Source of the DNA: CAZIMM01 sp964540415
Lineage (GTDB): Bacteria > Bacillota > Clostridia > Oscillospirales > Acutalibacteraceae
Assembly: GCA_964540415.1 (NCBI GenBank)
Contig: CAZIMM010000002.1
Location: 1-64,000 of the forward strand
Length of the DNA: 64,000 nt
Reading direction: 5' to 3'
A program made the translations under genes and the position numbers. A model generated the notes under the pieces. That model was not told where the DNA came from. It saw nothing but the letters and a program-made list of their open reading frames with translations, and did not search any database. Of the stretch, positions 1-9,003 are shown piece after piece; within the stretch, counting starts at the first letter, position 1; the number at the start of each line of letters is the position of its first letter.

Positions 1-2391
1 GATGTGACAAACCTTTCTCTACCGATGACCGAAAGCCCGGACACTGCTCCGGAGGGAACGTTCTCCTGCATGTTCTGGGGCCTCGGCTCGGACGGCACGG
101 TCGGCGCGAACAAGAACTCCATCAAGATTATCGGCGACAACACGGATATGTACGCTCAGGGCTATTTCGCCTATGATTCAAAGAAATCCGGCGGAATCAC
201 AATCTCGCATCTCCGCTTCGGCAAAAAGCCGATTCGATCAACCTACCTCATCAACAAAGCAAACTTCGTTGCCTGCCACAATCCGTCATACATCGACAAG
301 TATGATATGCTCTCTGCTCTCAAGCCCGGCGGAACCTTCCTTCTCAACTGGCCGTGGGATGCTCAGGAGCTTGACAAGAGACTGCCCGGCTCAATGAAGT
401 CATATATTGCAAAGAACAACATCAATTTCTACACCATCAACGCAACCGGCATTGCAAAGGAAATCGGTCTCGGCGGCAGAGTCAACACGATTCTCCAGTC
501 CGCATTCTTCAACCTCACCCAGATTATCCCCGGCGATACGGTTATCGGTCTGATGAAGGATGCCGCAACCCGTTCGTTCTCCAAAAAGGGCGAGCAGATT
601 GTTGCAATGAACCACGCGGCAATTGACAGCGGCTTTAACGGAGCTGTCAAGGTTGATGTCCCCGCCGCATGGGTAGATGCCAAAGATGAGGTCAAGACGG
701 TTGAAGTGAACACGGACCGTCCGGAGCTTAAAAAGTTTGTCACGGAGATTCTTCATCCTGTCAATGCACAAAAGGGCGATGCTCTTCCGGTTTCCGCCTT
801 TGTTGACGGTGTTGACGGTATGTTCCCGCAGGGTTCCTCCGCATTTGAAAAGAGAAGTGTCGCGGTTGACGTTCCCGAGTGGATTCCCGAAAACTGCATC
901 CAGTGCAACTTCTGCTCCTATGTATGCCCGCACGCTGTCATCCGTCCTGTCGCATTGACAGCCGATGAGGCGGCAGCTGCACCCGAGGGAATGAAGTTCA
1001 AGGACATGACCGGTATCCCCGGCATGAAGTTCGCAGTGACGGTCTCCGCTATGGACTGCACGGGATGCGGTTCATGTGCAGAGGTTTGCCCCGGCATGAA
1101 GGGCAACAAGGCTCTGAAGATGGCTTCGTTGGATTCTCAGATTTCACAGCAGAAATATTTCGATTACGGCCATTCCCTCCCCGAAAAGGAAGCTGTTGCC
1201 GAGAAATTCAAGGCGGAAACAGTCAAGGGAAGCCAGTTCAAAACTCCGTTGCTTGAGTACTCGGGCGCTTGCGCGGGCTGCGGCGAAACTCCGTATGCAA
1301 AGCTTGTCACCCAGCTCTTCGGCGACAGAATGTATATTGCAAACGCTACAGGTTGCTCCTCAATCTGGGGCGGCTCGGCTCCCAGCACACCTTACACCGT
1401 CAACAAGAAGGGTCACGGTCCCGCATGGGCAAACTCCCTGTTTGAGGACAACGCTGAGTTCGGCTTCGGCATGTTCCTGAGCGTCAAGGCGAGGAGAGAG
1501 CGTCTTGCCGATGCTGTCTCAAAGCTTGCCGAGTGCGACACTCCCGCCGAATGGGGTCTCAAGGAAGCTGCCGACGAGTGGCTTGCCGGCAAGGATGACA
1601 CAGAAGCCTCCAAGGCTGCCGCCGAAAAACTCGTTGCCGCTCTCGAAAAAGCGGATGCCGCCTGCGGCTCCTGCGGCTGCGATTGCGACGCACTTTACAA
1701 GGAAGTTCTTGCAGAGAAAGATATCCTCGTCAAGAAGTCATTCTGGATGTTCGGCGGAGACGGCTGGGCATACGACATCGGCTTCGGCGGACTCGACCAT
1801 GTTATTGCTCAGAACGAGAATGTCAACATTCTTGTGTTCGACACCGAGGTTTATTCCAACACCGGCGGACAGTCCTCAAAGGCAACCCCGACAGGCGCAA
1901 TTGCAAAATTTGCCGCCAAGGGAAAGGTTGTCAAGAAGAAGGATCTTGCACAGATAGCAATGAGCTACGGCTATGTTTACGTTGCTCAGGTTGCCATGGG
2001 TGCTGATTACAACCAGTGCATCAAGGCAATCACCGAGGCTGAAAAATATGACGGCCCGTCCCTTATCATCGCTTACGCTCCGTGCATCAACCACGGAATC
2101 AAGGGCGGCATGGGAATCAGCATGGCTGAGGAGAAGAAGGCTGTTGCCGCAGGCTACTGGCACAACTTCAGGTTCAACCCGAGCCTGACAGCGAAGGGCG
2201 AGAATCCGTTCTCGCTTGACAGTAAGGAGCCGTCAGAAAGCTATCAGGGCTTCATTCTCAATGAGACCCGTTATTCCTCCCTCAAGAGGGCTATGCCCGA
2301 AAGAGCGGATGAGCTGTTCGGCCTTGCCGAAAGCAACGCGAAAGACAAGTACGATCGCCTGCTTAAGCTCAAGGATTTCTATGCTAACTGA
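1..2391 (+). CDS. nifJ: Pyruvate:ferredoxin (flavodoxin) oxidoreductase, C-terminal two thirds (5' end outside window)
   Basis: Oxidises pyruvate with CoA to acetyl-CoA and CO2, passing electrons to ferredoxin; the central fermentative step of anaerobes. About 797 residues are visible against the usual ~1170-1180, so the N-terminal pyrimidine-binding part lies upstream; the reading frame is open through base 1. A two-cluster ferredoxin domain is seen (CIQCNFCSYVCP near nt 895-930, CTGCGSCAEVCP near 1058-1095). The TPP domain follows (CAGCGETPYAKL near 1270, GDGWAYDIGFGG near 1757 and VYSNTGGQSSKATPTG near 1850). A short Cys-rich loop (CGSCGCDC, near 1663-1690) lies between them, as in some clostridial homologues. 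A ferredoxin gene follows 68 bp downstream and is the likely electron acceptor. Family assignment is secure; only the 5' truncation limits it. Confidence 0.97.
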   Translation, partial: DVTNLSLPMTESPDTAPEGTFSCMFWGLGSDGTVGANKNSIKIIGDNTDMYAQGYFAYDSKKSGGITISHLRFGKKPIRSTYLINKANFVACHNPSYIDKYDMLSALKPGGTFLLNWPWDAQELDKRLPGSMKSYIAKNNINFYTINATGIAKEIGLGGRVNTILQSAFFNLTQIIPGDTVIGLMKDAATRSFSKKGEQIVAMNHAAIDSGFNGAVKVDVPAAWVDAKDEVKTVEVNTDRPELKKFVTEILHPVNAQKGDALPVSAFVDGVDGMFPQGSSAFEKRSVAVDVPEWIPENCIQCNFCSYVCPHAVIRPVALTADEAAAAPEGMKFKDMTGIPGMKFAVTVSAMDCTGCGSCAEVCPGMKGNKALKMASLDSQISQQKYFDYGHSLPEKEAVAEKFKAETVKGSQFKTPLLEYSGACAGCGETPYAKLVTQLFGDRMYIANATGCSSIWGGSAPSTPYTVNKKGHGPAWANSLFEDNAEFGFGMFLSVKARRERLADAVSKLAECDTPAEWGLKEAADEWLAGKDDTEASKAAAEKLVAALEKADAACGSCGCDCDALYKEVLAEKDILVKKSFWMFGGDGWAYDIGFGGLDHVIAQNENVNILVFDTEVYSNTGGQSSKATPTGAIAKFAAKGKVVKKKDLAQIAMSYGYVYVAQVAMGADYNQCIKAITEAEKYDGPSLIIAYAPCINHGIKGGMGISMAEEKKAVAAGYWHNFRFNPSLTAKGENPFSLDSKEPSESYQGFILNETRYSSLKRAMPERADELFGLAESNAKDKYDRLLKLKDFYAN

Positions 2392-2400
2392 TATTGACAC

Positions 2401-2428
2401 TTGCATTTTTTAAAAAATGTGATACAAT
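2401..2428 (+). promoter_or_regulatory. Candidate promoter of the ferredoxin gene with an overlapping palindrome
   Basis: An extended -10 (TGaTACAAT, TACAAT at 2423-2428) follows a weak -35 TTGCAT (2401-2406) with 16 bp between. A better-looking TTGACA at 2394-2399 would need a 23 bp spacer. A perfect 16 bp palindrome (2404-2419, CATTTTTT/AAAAAATG) fills the spacer and could be an operator. Seen in sequence; function inferred. Confidence 0.5.
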
Positions 2429-2447
2429 AGCGTTGAAAAATAATTAG

Positions 2448-2630
<183 letters not shown>

Positions 2631-2650
2631 TTCCAACACCCCATAAGTAA

Positions 2651-2683
2651 AAGGCGAACGCTTCACGGCGTTCGCCTTTTTTC
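2651..2683 (+). terminator. Rho-independent terminator after the ferredoxin gene
   Basis: An 11 bp perfect stem (AAGGCGAACGC 2651-2661 with GCGTTCGCCTT 2668-2678), 6 nt loop and a run of Ts to 2682. Confidence 0.93.
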
Positions 2684-2714
2684 TATTCCGGCAATGTATA
2701 TTTTATGAAAATTG

Positions 2715-2743
2715 TTGCTTTTGCATTGATTATATGATAAAAT
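2715..2743 (+). promoter_or_regulatory. Candidate sigma-A promoter of the ceramidase-like gene
   Basis: TTGCTT (2715-2720), 17 bp spacer, extended -10 TGaTAAAAT (TAAAAT at 2738-2743). It lies 67 bp before the ATG. Confidence 0.55.
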
Positions 2744-2809
2744 TTATATGTATATTGTTCCGACAGTGTGCTTGTTTCACTGCCGAACGGTAAGAAAGGG
2801 GTACATACA

Positions 2810-4651
2810 ATGAACAAAAAGCTCAAATCCGTTCTTGCAATAGTCATTTGCCTGTGCATCGGTTTTTCAGTTTGGGCGACGGTTGCCGCGGCACAGACAG
2901 AGCCGGAGGAAACCGAAACCATTTCCATGGAGGATTATCTTGCCTCGGGCGGTGTGCTTTCCATGCCGGAGAAGGCAAGGCTTATCAACAAGCTGTCAAA
3001 TTTTCTGCTCAACAAAGTTATTTTTAATGCAATCAGTGCAATGGTGCCCCACGGCTCAAACATCAAAAGAATGAGCAGCTTCAATCTTGACGAATACGCC
3101 GGCTTCCTTGAGGGCAACACCGAGTTCCTCTCTCCCGAAGACAGCGGCAACAGAACCTGGAAGCTCGGCTATTCCGAAAAATCCGTTGTGCCCGATGACT
3201 TCGGCGAAAAGAAGTATGCCCGCGGCAGCTACGTTCCGTGGTGGTATGCGACTGAGCTTTATAAAAACGACGACGGCGAGGATGAGGATATGCGCGTGCG
3301 CACAGTCATTCTTGACGACGGCAGCGGCAGAGGCAGCGTTGCGTTCTGCGTGATTGACTGCATCGGCCTTGCAAACACCGACGTACGCAAAATCCGCGAA
3401 TCTGTCAAGTATTTTGCGGAGCAAAACAATATAATCAGCATCAATGTCGGGACAACCCATACCCACACCGGAATTGATTCGCAGGGTGTCTGGACAGCCC
3501 CCCTTTCCGTGATGCTCAACAACTTTATCTCCGCAACAACCGGCCTGACAAAGCTCAAGAGCGGTGTTGACGAAACTTACCTTCAGAAGATAATTGACAG
3601 CACAGGTGAATCCATCCGCGACGCTTATGCAAACAAGGCGGAAGGCATGCTGACTTATGCACAGAAAAAAATCACCGGCTATACTCATGACCGTACTCCT
3701 CCGTATTCCTTTGATGACACACTCTACCGCCTGACCTTCCGCCCCTTTAACGAGAATATAAAACCGACGGTTATCGCAACCTTCGGCTGCCATCCCGAGT
3801 CTGCAAGCTATGATTTCCTCACGACGGACGGCGGTCTGAAAATCGACACCAAGATATCCCCGGATTTTGTTTACTATATGGAAAAGGTAATTAACAGGGC
3901 GGGGTATAATTTTATCTACATTCAGGGCAATGTCGGCACCGTGACCTCATCGAGAGGTGATTCAAACGACGGACTTCCCGGCCTTTCATCGCACGACGGT
4001 GCAATCAGGTTCGGCTATGAAATGGGTTACATCACCCTTGCAATGGGAATGGACATCAATGAATGCAGGCAGCTGAACACTGCAACGGGTGACCTGTTGG
4101 GGGTTGAAGAATACGCCGGAAACGAAGGCTATACAGTCTGGTATGAGGACTGGAATCCGGTTGAGGTTCAGGAAGTTGAGGCAACTCTCAACATCAAAAT
4201 GAAGCAGATTATGCTCGAAATGGAAAACTCCGTTGCGCGTATCCTCACAAAAACCGGACTTGCAAACAATCTCGTCATCTTCGACGCAAAAACCGGTAAA
4301 TATTACGACGCCACCGAAATCGGATATGTTGAAATCGGCAGTGCACTGAAGATGTTCCTCTGCCCGGGTGAGCTTTTCAGCGAGATGCTTCTCGGAGGAG
4401 ACTGCCTTGAGGATTTCGCATATCCCGCGCTGCGTGATCTTTACGGCGACAATCTGATTGTCTGCGACCTTATGAACGATGCCGCAGGCTACATCTCACC
4501 CGACAACATTTATACAATCAACGGCGTTCAGTATGACGAGAAGAACAATACCCTCGAAAGCGACTCATGGTGCATGCTCGTTTCAATGGGCAAGAACACC
4601 GCGTCGAGCATCATCGGCAGCTTTATCAAGCTCGTTGAGTCTGTCCGCTGA
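2810..4651 (+). CDS. Secreted neutral/alkaline ceramidase-like hydrolase, 613 residues
   Basis: Resembles the N-terminal catalytic domain of neutral/alkaline non-lysosomal ceramidases, zinc amidases that cleave the N-acyl bond of ceramide-type lipids. A signal peptide (basic MNKKLK, hydrophobic core, small residues near 26-32) indicates export. Family-like features are GTTHTHTG (compare the HTH zinc motif of ceramidases), CHPESASYD and the NxGT-like stretch YIQGNVGT. The ATG at 2810 is preferred because AAAGGGG lies about 6-12 bp upstream; an earlier in-frame TTG/ATG-like start would spoil the signal peptide. Own promoter; no clear terminator before the next promoter. Substrate is unknown: host sphingolipid or another N-acyl compound. 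Other lipid-amide hydrolases with this fold cannot be excluded. Confidence 0.75.
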   Translation: MNKKLKSVLAIVICLCIGFSVWATVAAAQTEPEETETISMEDYLASGGVLSMPEKARLINKLSNFLLNKVIFNAISAMVPHGSNIKRMSSFNLDEYAGFLEGNTEFLSPEDSGNRTWKLGYSEKSVVPDDFGEKKYARGSYVPWWYATELYKNDDGEDEDMRVRTVILDDGSGRGSVAFCVIDCIGLANTDVRKIRESVKYFAEQNNIISINVGTTHTHTGIDSQGVWTAPLSVMLNNFISATTGLTKLKSGVDETYLQKIIDSTGESIRDAYANKAEGMLTYAQKKITGYTHDRTPPYSFDDTLYRLTFRPFNENIKPTVIATFGCHPESASYDFLTTDGGLKIDTKISPDFVYYMEKVINRAGYNFIYIQGNVGTVTSSRGDSNDGLPGLSSHDGAIRFGYEMGYITLAMGMDINECRQLNTATGDLLGVEEYAGNEGYTVWYEDWNPVEVQEVEATLNIKMKQIMLEMENSVARILTKTGLANNLVIFDAKTGKYYDATEIGYVEIGSALKMFLCPGELFSEMLLGGDCLEDFAYPALRDLYGDNLIVCDLMNDAAGYISPDNIYTINGVQYDEKNNTLESDSWCMLVSMGKNTASSIIGSFIKLVESVR

Positions 4652-4659
4652 GGCATATG

Positions 4660-4688
4660 TTGACATTTTCTGAATAAATTGTTATAAT
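4660..4688 (+). promoter_or_regulatory. Perfect consensus sigma-A promoter
   Basis: TTGACA (4660-4665), 17 bp spacer, TATAAT (4683-4688): full consensus at both hexamers with ideal spacing. It drives the small secreted protein gene 51 bp downstream. Confidence 0.9.
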
Positions 4689-4738
4689 ATACACAACCCG
4701 GACGGTTTCGGGAAAAAAGATGTGAAGGAGAGATTAAT

Positions 4739-5041
4739 TTGAAACATACCGCGAAGAAAGTCATTTCCGTGTTGTTGGTTATGACGCTTCTCATGGGCAG
4801 CTTCGCTGTTATCGGTTTCGCCGAGGACGGAGCAGGCGCAACCACCGGTATTGACCTTTCGTCAATCATCAGCAGCATCAAAGCTGTTATCGCGCTGCTG
4901 GGCTTCTCGCTTGGCGATATGGGTTCTTTTGCCGACCAGATTTTCAACAGCCTCGGAGGTCTTTCGGCATTCTATGAAAAAATCATCAACAGCCTGGATG
5001 CCGCGGGCATAATCGCAGTTTTGCTCAGCCTGTTCTTCTGA
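4739..5041 (+). CDS. Small secreted hydrophobic protein of unknown function, 100 residues
   Basis: Not recognised. A signal peptide occupies residues 1-28 (MKHTAKKV, long Leu/Val/Met core, cleavage plausible after GFA). The predicted mature part of about 70 residues is Ile/Leu/Gly/Ser-rich, has one acidic patch, no Cys, and ends in a hydrophobic tail IIAVLLSLFF. The start is TTG, supported by AAGGAGAG at about 4724-4731. It is driven by a perfect consensus promoter and closed by a strong terminator, so high expression as a single-gene unit is expected. No immunity or transporter gene adjoins it. A peptide toxin, a surface structural peptide or a leader-like protein are all possible; none is demonstrated. 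Confidence 0.7.
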   Translation: MKHTAKKVISVLLVMTLLMGSFAVIGFAEDGAGATTGIDLSSIISSIKAVIALLGFSLGDMGSFADQIFNSLGGLSAFYEKIINSLDAAGIIAVLLSLFF

Positions 5042-5108
5042 GTCGTAAAACGTCTCGGAAAGAGGGCGCGATGAGGCCTCAGAAGCCGCATCAAATGCAA
5101 TCAACATG

Positions 5109-5149
5109 AAAAACACCTGCCGGAGAAACCTTCTTCGGCAGGTGTTTTT
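5109..5149. terminator. Bidirectional intrinsic terminator
   Basis: A 12 bp stem AAACACCTGCCG (5111-5122) pairs with CGGCAGGTGTTT (5136-5147) and is flanked by A-run and T-run on the two sides. It sits between convergent genes (the + small secreted protein and the - YlmH-like gene), so it can serve both strands. Confidence 0.88.
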
Positions 5150-5161
5150 GTTTGTGTCTTT

Positions 5162-5896
5162 TTAACGATAAACTCGCACGGAAACGCGGAGCTTTCCTTT
5201 TTTTGTCTGCCCCTCAACGCCTTCGAAAACGAACCTGCCCATGCTTCGCACGGACACAATGTCTCCGTTTTCAATTTCGGAGGAGGGCTTTTCGGCAAGT
5301 CGGCCGTTGATAAAAACCCGCTTTTGAGCAAACAGCTCAAGCGAAGTGTTGCGCGAGAGCGAAAAGGCGGCGCACACAAGCACGTCCGTCCGCAAAGACG
5401 CAACGGTGAGGGAGAGCGGCTCCGTGGCTTTTTCGGCAACAGCCGGAGCGCTGCCGCACAAGGTGCATGAAACGGGAACGCTGCCCGCCTGACAGAGCTG
5501 CTCAACAATGAACCCGGCAACCGTTTTCAGACAAAAAAGATATGCCGTGCCGCCGTCCCCGGTCACAATGTCGCCGAGCGTTTCACGGCGCAGACCCATT
5601 CCCATGAGAGCACCGAGAAAATCTCTGTGTGTAAGCTCGCGTGAAAACTTTGCACCGCGCGGAGCGATTTTGACCCAGACAGCGGCGCTCTGCTCGGACG
5701 TTTCGCCGAAACAGGCAATTTTTCGCTCCGCAGTCTCATAGCCGCCCGAAAGCGTAAATTCACACGGCAGACGAAGTGTGAGCACAACATCCTGCTGTGC
5801 AAGGGTCAGAAATTCGGAAAACACCTGTCCGCCGCTCAGCGCTCTTTGCGCAAGTTCGGTGAACCTGTTTTTCAGCAGTTTGTCATCGTCGGGCAT
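5162..5896 (-). CDS. S4-domain RNA-binding protein, YlmH family
   Basis: YlmH-like proteins bind RNA through a C-terminal S4 domain and are encoded in or near the Firmicutes division clusters; recent work links YlmH to stalled-ribosome rescue. Visible here are the family signature LTHRDFLGALMGMGLRRETLGDI (residues about 92-114, abbreviated) and a C-terminal S4-like segment (FSLSRNTSLELFAQKRVFINGR...). Length 244 residues fits. ATG at 5896 is chosen because AGGAG lies 9 bp upstream; the TTG two codons earlier is less well placed. The gene lies 17 bp after the alpha-mannosidase gene and shares its transcript, away from the usual ftsZ-region context. Confidence 0.85.
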   Translation of the reverse strand: MPDDDKLLKNRFTELAQRALSGGQVFSEFLTLAQQDVVLTLRLPCEFTLSGGYETAERKIACFGETSEQSAAVWVKIAPRGAKFSRELTHRDFLGALMGMGLRRETLGDIVTGDGGTAYLFCLKTVAGFIVEQLCQAGSVPVSCTLCGSAPAVAEKATEPLSLTVASLRTDVLVCAAFSLSRNTSLELFAQKRVFINGRLAEKPSSEIENGDIVSVRSMGRFVFEGVEGQTKKGKLRVSVRVYR

Positions 5897-5913
5897 AAAC
5901 AAAATCTCCTGTA

Positions 5914-8900
5914 TCAGGGCAGCAGCTTGAAGGTCTTGACCTCATGCGGCTTGACGGAAAACGTGAAGGACCTGCCGTCGGTTGCGATTTTGCGCTCCTC
6001 AACCTCCATGAGATTTGTTTCAACAACACCGGAGAACGGCAAATCAATTGTTGCCGTAACCTCCGTGTGCCTGGTTTCGGTTTCATAAACGCGGAAAATT
6101 GTTCCGCTTCCGTCGCGCGCGAGCATAAGGGCATCAATTGCAATGTTGTCAGCGCTCAGCGTGATGAAGGAACGCCCCCTGTCTTCTCCGTCTGCATTCT
6201 TTTCAATGAAGAAAGCGCGAAGCGGCACGTTTTCACAGAAGCCGAGCTTGACGGTTTGCGCGTCGCGCCAGTTCCCGGAGTGGGGATAGAATGAATATCT
6301 GAACGTGCTCACCCCGACGTCTCCGACAGGGTCGGGACAGTTGGGAGCGCGCATGAGCGTGATGCGAATCACGTTTTCATGAACATCGTAGCCGTACTTG
6401 CAATCGTTCAGAACGCTCGCACCGTAGCCGCCCTCGGAAAGGTCCGCCCATTTGTGGGCGCAGAACTCAAATTTTGCAAGGTCATAGCGTGTGTTGTAAT
6501 GCGTGGGATATTCAGCCGAGCCGTGCGCGATTTCGCAGGAGGCGCTGCGGCTTCTGATGTCCACGGGGAACGCCGCCTTGAGAACCTTTTCGCGCTCGTG
6601 CCAGTCAACCGTTGTTTCAAAATCCAGCGTGGGCTTGCCCGCTTCAAGAATGATGTCCTGAGTGATGACGGACTCGTTGAACCGTCTGACAACGCGGACA
6701 ACACCGCGCAGCGGGGAAGATTCAACAACCTCAATGCTCTCGGCGCTTTCAAGCTGCCACATCTTTTTCTGATAATCCAGCTCCAAGTTCCACGCGCTTT
6801 CGTGGATGGGCTTGTCGTGAGAAACTGTGAGCAGATTGCCCTTGCCGGTGAGAATGCTGCGGCGGGCTTTTTTGTCGTAAACGCTGTCAATGAGCGCGTT
6901 GCCGTCCAGCTCCACACGGAGATATTCGTTTTCAAGCAGATTTTTTGTCGCCGTGACGCAGCCGAAGTCTTTCTCCGTACCGGTCAGAGTGAAAACACTG
7001 TAGCCCATGGGTCTTACGTTTTCAGCGCGGAATGCGAGAATGTTTTTGCCGTTTTCTTCCCTTGCGCGGCAGGGCAGGAGATTTCCGCTTTCGTCGGAAA
7101 CACCCGAAGCAGAGCAGGGGATTTCAACCTCGACGATTCCGTCAGCGCTCCACGGTAGCAGGTTCCAAACGGCAATGCTGTTTTCGCTCACATTGATTTT
7201 TGCGTTGAGCCGCTTGAAAGCGCTGTCCGTCACGCTGTTCCCGAGTGCGTGCATACGCTTGTATTCTTCACGGCAGTTTTCAAAAACCTCGTGGATGGAT
7301 GTGCCGGGCAGAATGTCGTGGAACTGGTTTGTCAGCAGCAGCTTCCACGCTTCGTCAAGCGTTTCGGAGGGGTAATCGCCGCCTGCGAGGACGCTGAGAA
7401 TTTCCGCGTTCCTCATCAGGTATTCGCCGCGGCGGTTGTTCTTTTTGACAAACGCCTGGCTGGTGAAGGTGCCGCGATGGTTTTCGTAATACATTTCGCC
7501 GTCCCACACGGGCAGACGGTCTGCGTCCTTTTCAACGGCCGAGAAAAAGTCCGACACCTTGCCGCATTCGGATTTCGGAAGCCCCGGAAGCTTTGCAGCC
7601 CTTGTGCCTTTTTCAAGCATTTTGTATGTGCAGCCGCCTCCGCCGTCGCCGTAGCCGAACATTCCGAAGGAAACATCGGTGATGTCATTTTGTCTGTTTG
7701 ATTTGCGGCAGTTTTTGATATATGCCGCGTCATAGTCGCCCTGGTAATGCACCTTTTGCATGTAGGCTATCACATCGTCCCCGCTGTGTGAGCGCCACTT
7801 GAAAACGCTCAGCGGGAACTCACTCATGTCATTATATTGAAGCTTTGAGGTGAGAAAATATTTCATGCCGGAGCGTTTGATAATCTGCGGCAGTGCCCAG
7901 GTGAAGCCGAAGCAGTCGGGCAGCCAGTATGTATCGGACGAGACGCCGAACTCCCTGAGAAAAAATTCACGACCGAACAGCAGCTGGCGGATAAGCGACT
8001 CGCCGCTTGCAATGTTGGTGTCCGCCTCAACCCATGCGTTGCCGACAATTTCCCACTGACCGTTTTTGACCTTTTCCTTCACTCGTTCATACAGCTCGGG
8101 ATAATACTTCTTCACAAAATCGAAAAGCACCGCCTGGCTCTGCGTGAATCTGAAATCGGGATAATTGTCCATGAGTGCGAGATTGTTTGCAAAGGTTCTG
8201 GCGGTTTTCCGCGTGATTTCCTTCACCGTCCACAGCCATGCGACATCCAGATGACTGTGACCTGCCATGATGACCCTGCCCGGGCTTGCGTATTCGATTT
8301 TCCCCGCCATGTCCCAAAGCTTTTTTGCGGCGGAGGGTACGCTGCAAAGAAAACGCTCCTGCCCGAAATCGAAGTCCAGCATATGCGCCGAATCGTCGAT
8401 GGCGGCATAAAGACGGCTTTTGACATATTCATCCTCCGTGCACTCATAAACATCAAATGCGGTTGTGATGTCAAACCAGTAGCTTTCGCAAGCCTCGTCA
8501 ACGGCAATCAGCTCAGCCGTGCTCATGGTGTAGGTCATGAATTTTGAGCCTTTTATTGCTCTGTCACAGAAGCCGCCGCAGTCAACAGCGGACTCAAGCT
8601 GAATGTTGAGAGCCTCCCCGCCGCGCGCGGGCGAAGCAAAAAGAATGTCTGTGCGGCCCACCCATCCTGAGTTTTCGCGTGAGCTGACAGCACCGGCAAT
8701 TTCTCCGTTGATGCGCACAATTGCCTCACCGCCGAAATCAACGCGGAGATAAATCTTTTTGCCGTCCATGCCGGCAGGCACAGTGACGCTTGCTTCAAAA
8801 AATCTTGTGAAATCATAGCCTGCGTTCCAGCGGTCGCCGAGATGCATAACCGTCGGCTCAGCACCGTCGGGAACAATGTTCCCCGCCGTCTCGTGCACAC

Positions 8901-9003
8901 CGCTGTGGCTCTTCCACTCGTCAATAACCAGACGCTGTGTAACAATATACGGCTCGATTTGCTTGATGAGATTTTTGAGCACATTTGCCTTGAGTGTCTG
9001 CAT
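5914..9003 (-). CDS. GH38 alpha-mannosidase, 1029 residues
   Basis: Retaining exo-alpha-mannosidase of glycoside hydrolase family 38, removing terminal alpha-linked mannose from glycans. The N-terminal region is beta-rich. The catalytic (beta/alpha)7 domain starts with GHSHLDVAWLW, whose His and Asp are zinc ligands; WLPDCFGF carries the nucleophile Asp. A central three-helix region and C-terminal beta domains follow (ending VKPHEVKTFKLLP). There is no signal peptide, so it is probably cytoplasmic and acts on imported oligosaccharides. Start ATG has GGAGG 8 bp upstream. First gene of a two-gene minus-strand unit with the YlmH-like gene; promoter at 9070-9098. Confidence 0.95.
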   Translation of the reverse strand: MQTLKANVLKNLIKQIEPYIVTQRLVIDEWKSHSGVHETAGNIVPDGAEPTVMHLGDRWNAGYDFTRFFEASVTVPAGMDGKKIYLRVDFGGEAIVRINGEIAGAVSSRENSGWVGRTDILFASPARGGEALNIQLESAVDCGGFCDRAIKGSKFMTYTMSTAELIAVDEACESYWFDITTAFDVYECTEDEYVKSRLYAAIDDSAHMLDFDFGQERFLCSVPSAAKKLWDMAGKIEYASPGRVIMAGHSHLDVAWLWTVKEITRKTARTFANNLALMDNYPDFRFTQSQAVLFDFVKKYYPELYERVKEKVKNGQWEIVGNAWVEADTNIASGESLIRQLLFGREFFLREFGVSSDTYWLPDCFGFTWALPQIIKRSGMKYFLTSKLQYNDMSEFPLSVFKWRSHSGDDVIAYMQKVHYQGDYDAAYIKNCRKSNRQNDITDVSFGMFGYGDGGGGCTYKMLEKGTRAAKLPGLPKSECGKVSDFFSAVEKDADRLPVWDGEMYYENHRGTFTSQAFVKKNNRRGEYLMRNAEILSVLAGGDYPSETLDEAWKLLLTNQFHDILPGTSIHEVFENCREEYKRMHALGNSVTDSAFKRLNAKINVSENSIAVWNLLPWSADGIVEVEIPCSASGVSDESGNLLPCRAREENGKNILAFRAENVRPMGYSVFTLTGTEKDFGCVTATKNLLENEYLRVELDGNALIDSVYDKKARRSILTGKGNLLTVSHDKPIHESAWNLELDYQKKMWQLESAESIEVVESSPLRGVVRVVRRFNESVITQDIILEAGKPTLDFETTVDWHEREKVLKAAFPVDIRSRSASCEIAHGSAEYPTHYNTRYDLAKFEFCAHKWADLSEGGYGASVLNDCKYGYDVHENVIRITLMRAPNCPDPVGDVGVSTFRYSFYPHSGNWRDAQTVKLGFCENVPLRAFFIEKNADGEDRGRSFITLSADNIAIDALMLARDGSGTIFRVYETETRHTEVTATIDLPFSGVVETNLMEVEERKIATDGRSFTFSVKPHEVKTFKLLP

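Noticed and set aside
2394..2399. Perfect TTGACA upstream of the ferredoxin gene as its -35
   Set aside because: The distance to TACAAT is 23 bp, too long; an extended -10 with TTGCAT is better.
6379..7158. 259-codon open frame on the + strand inside the mannosidase gene
   Set aside because: Antisense to a clear GH38 gene; no ribosome binding site and no family features.
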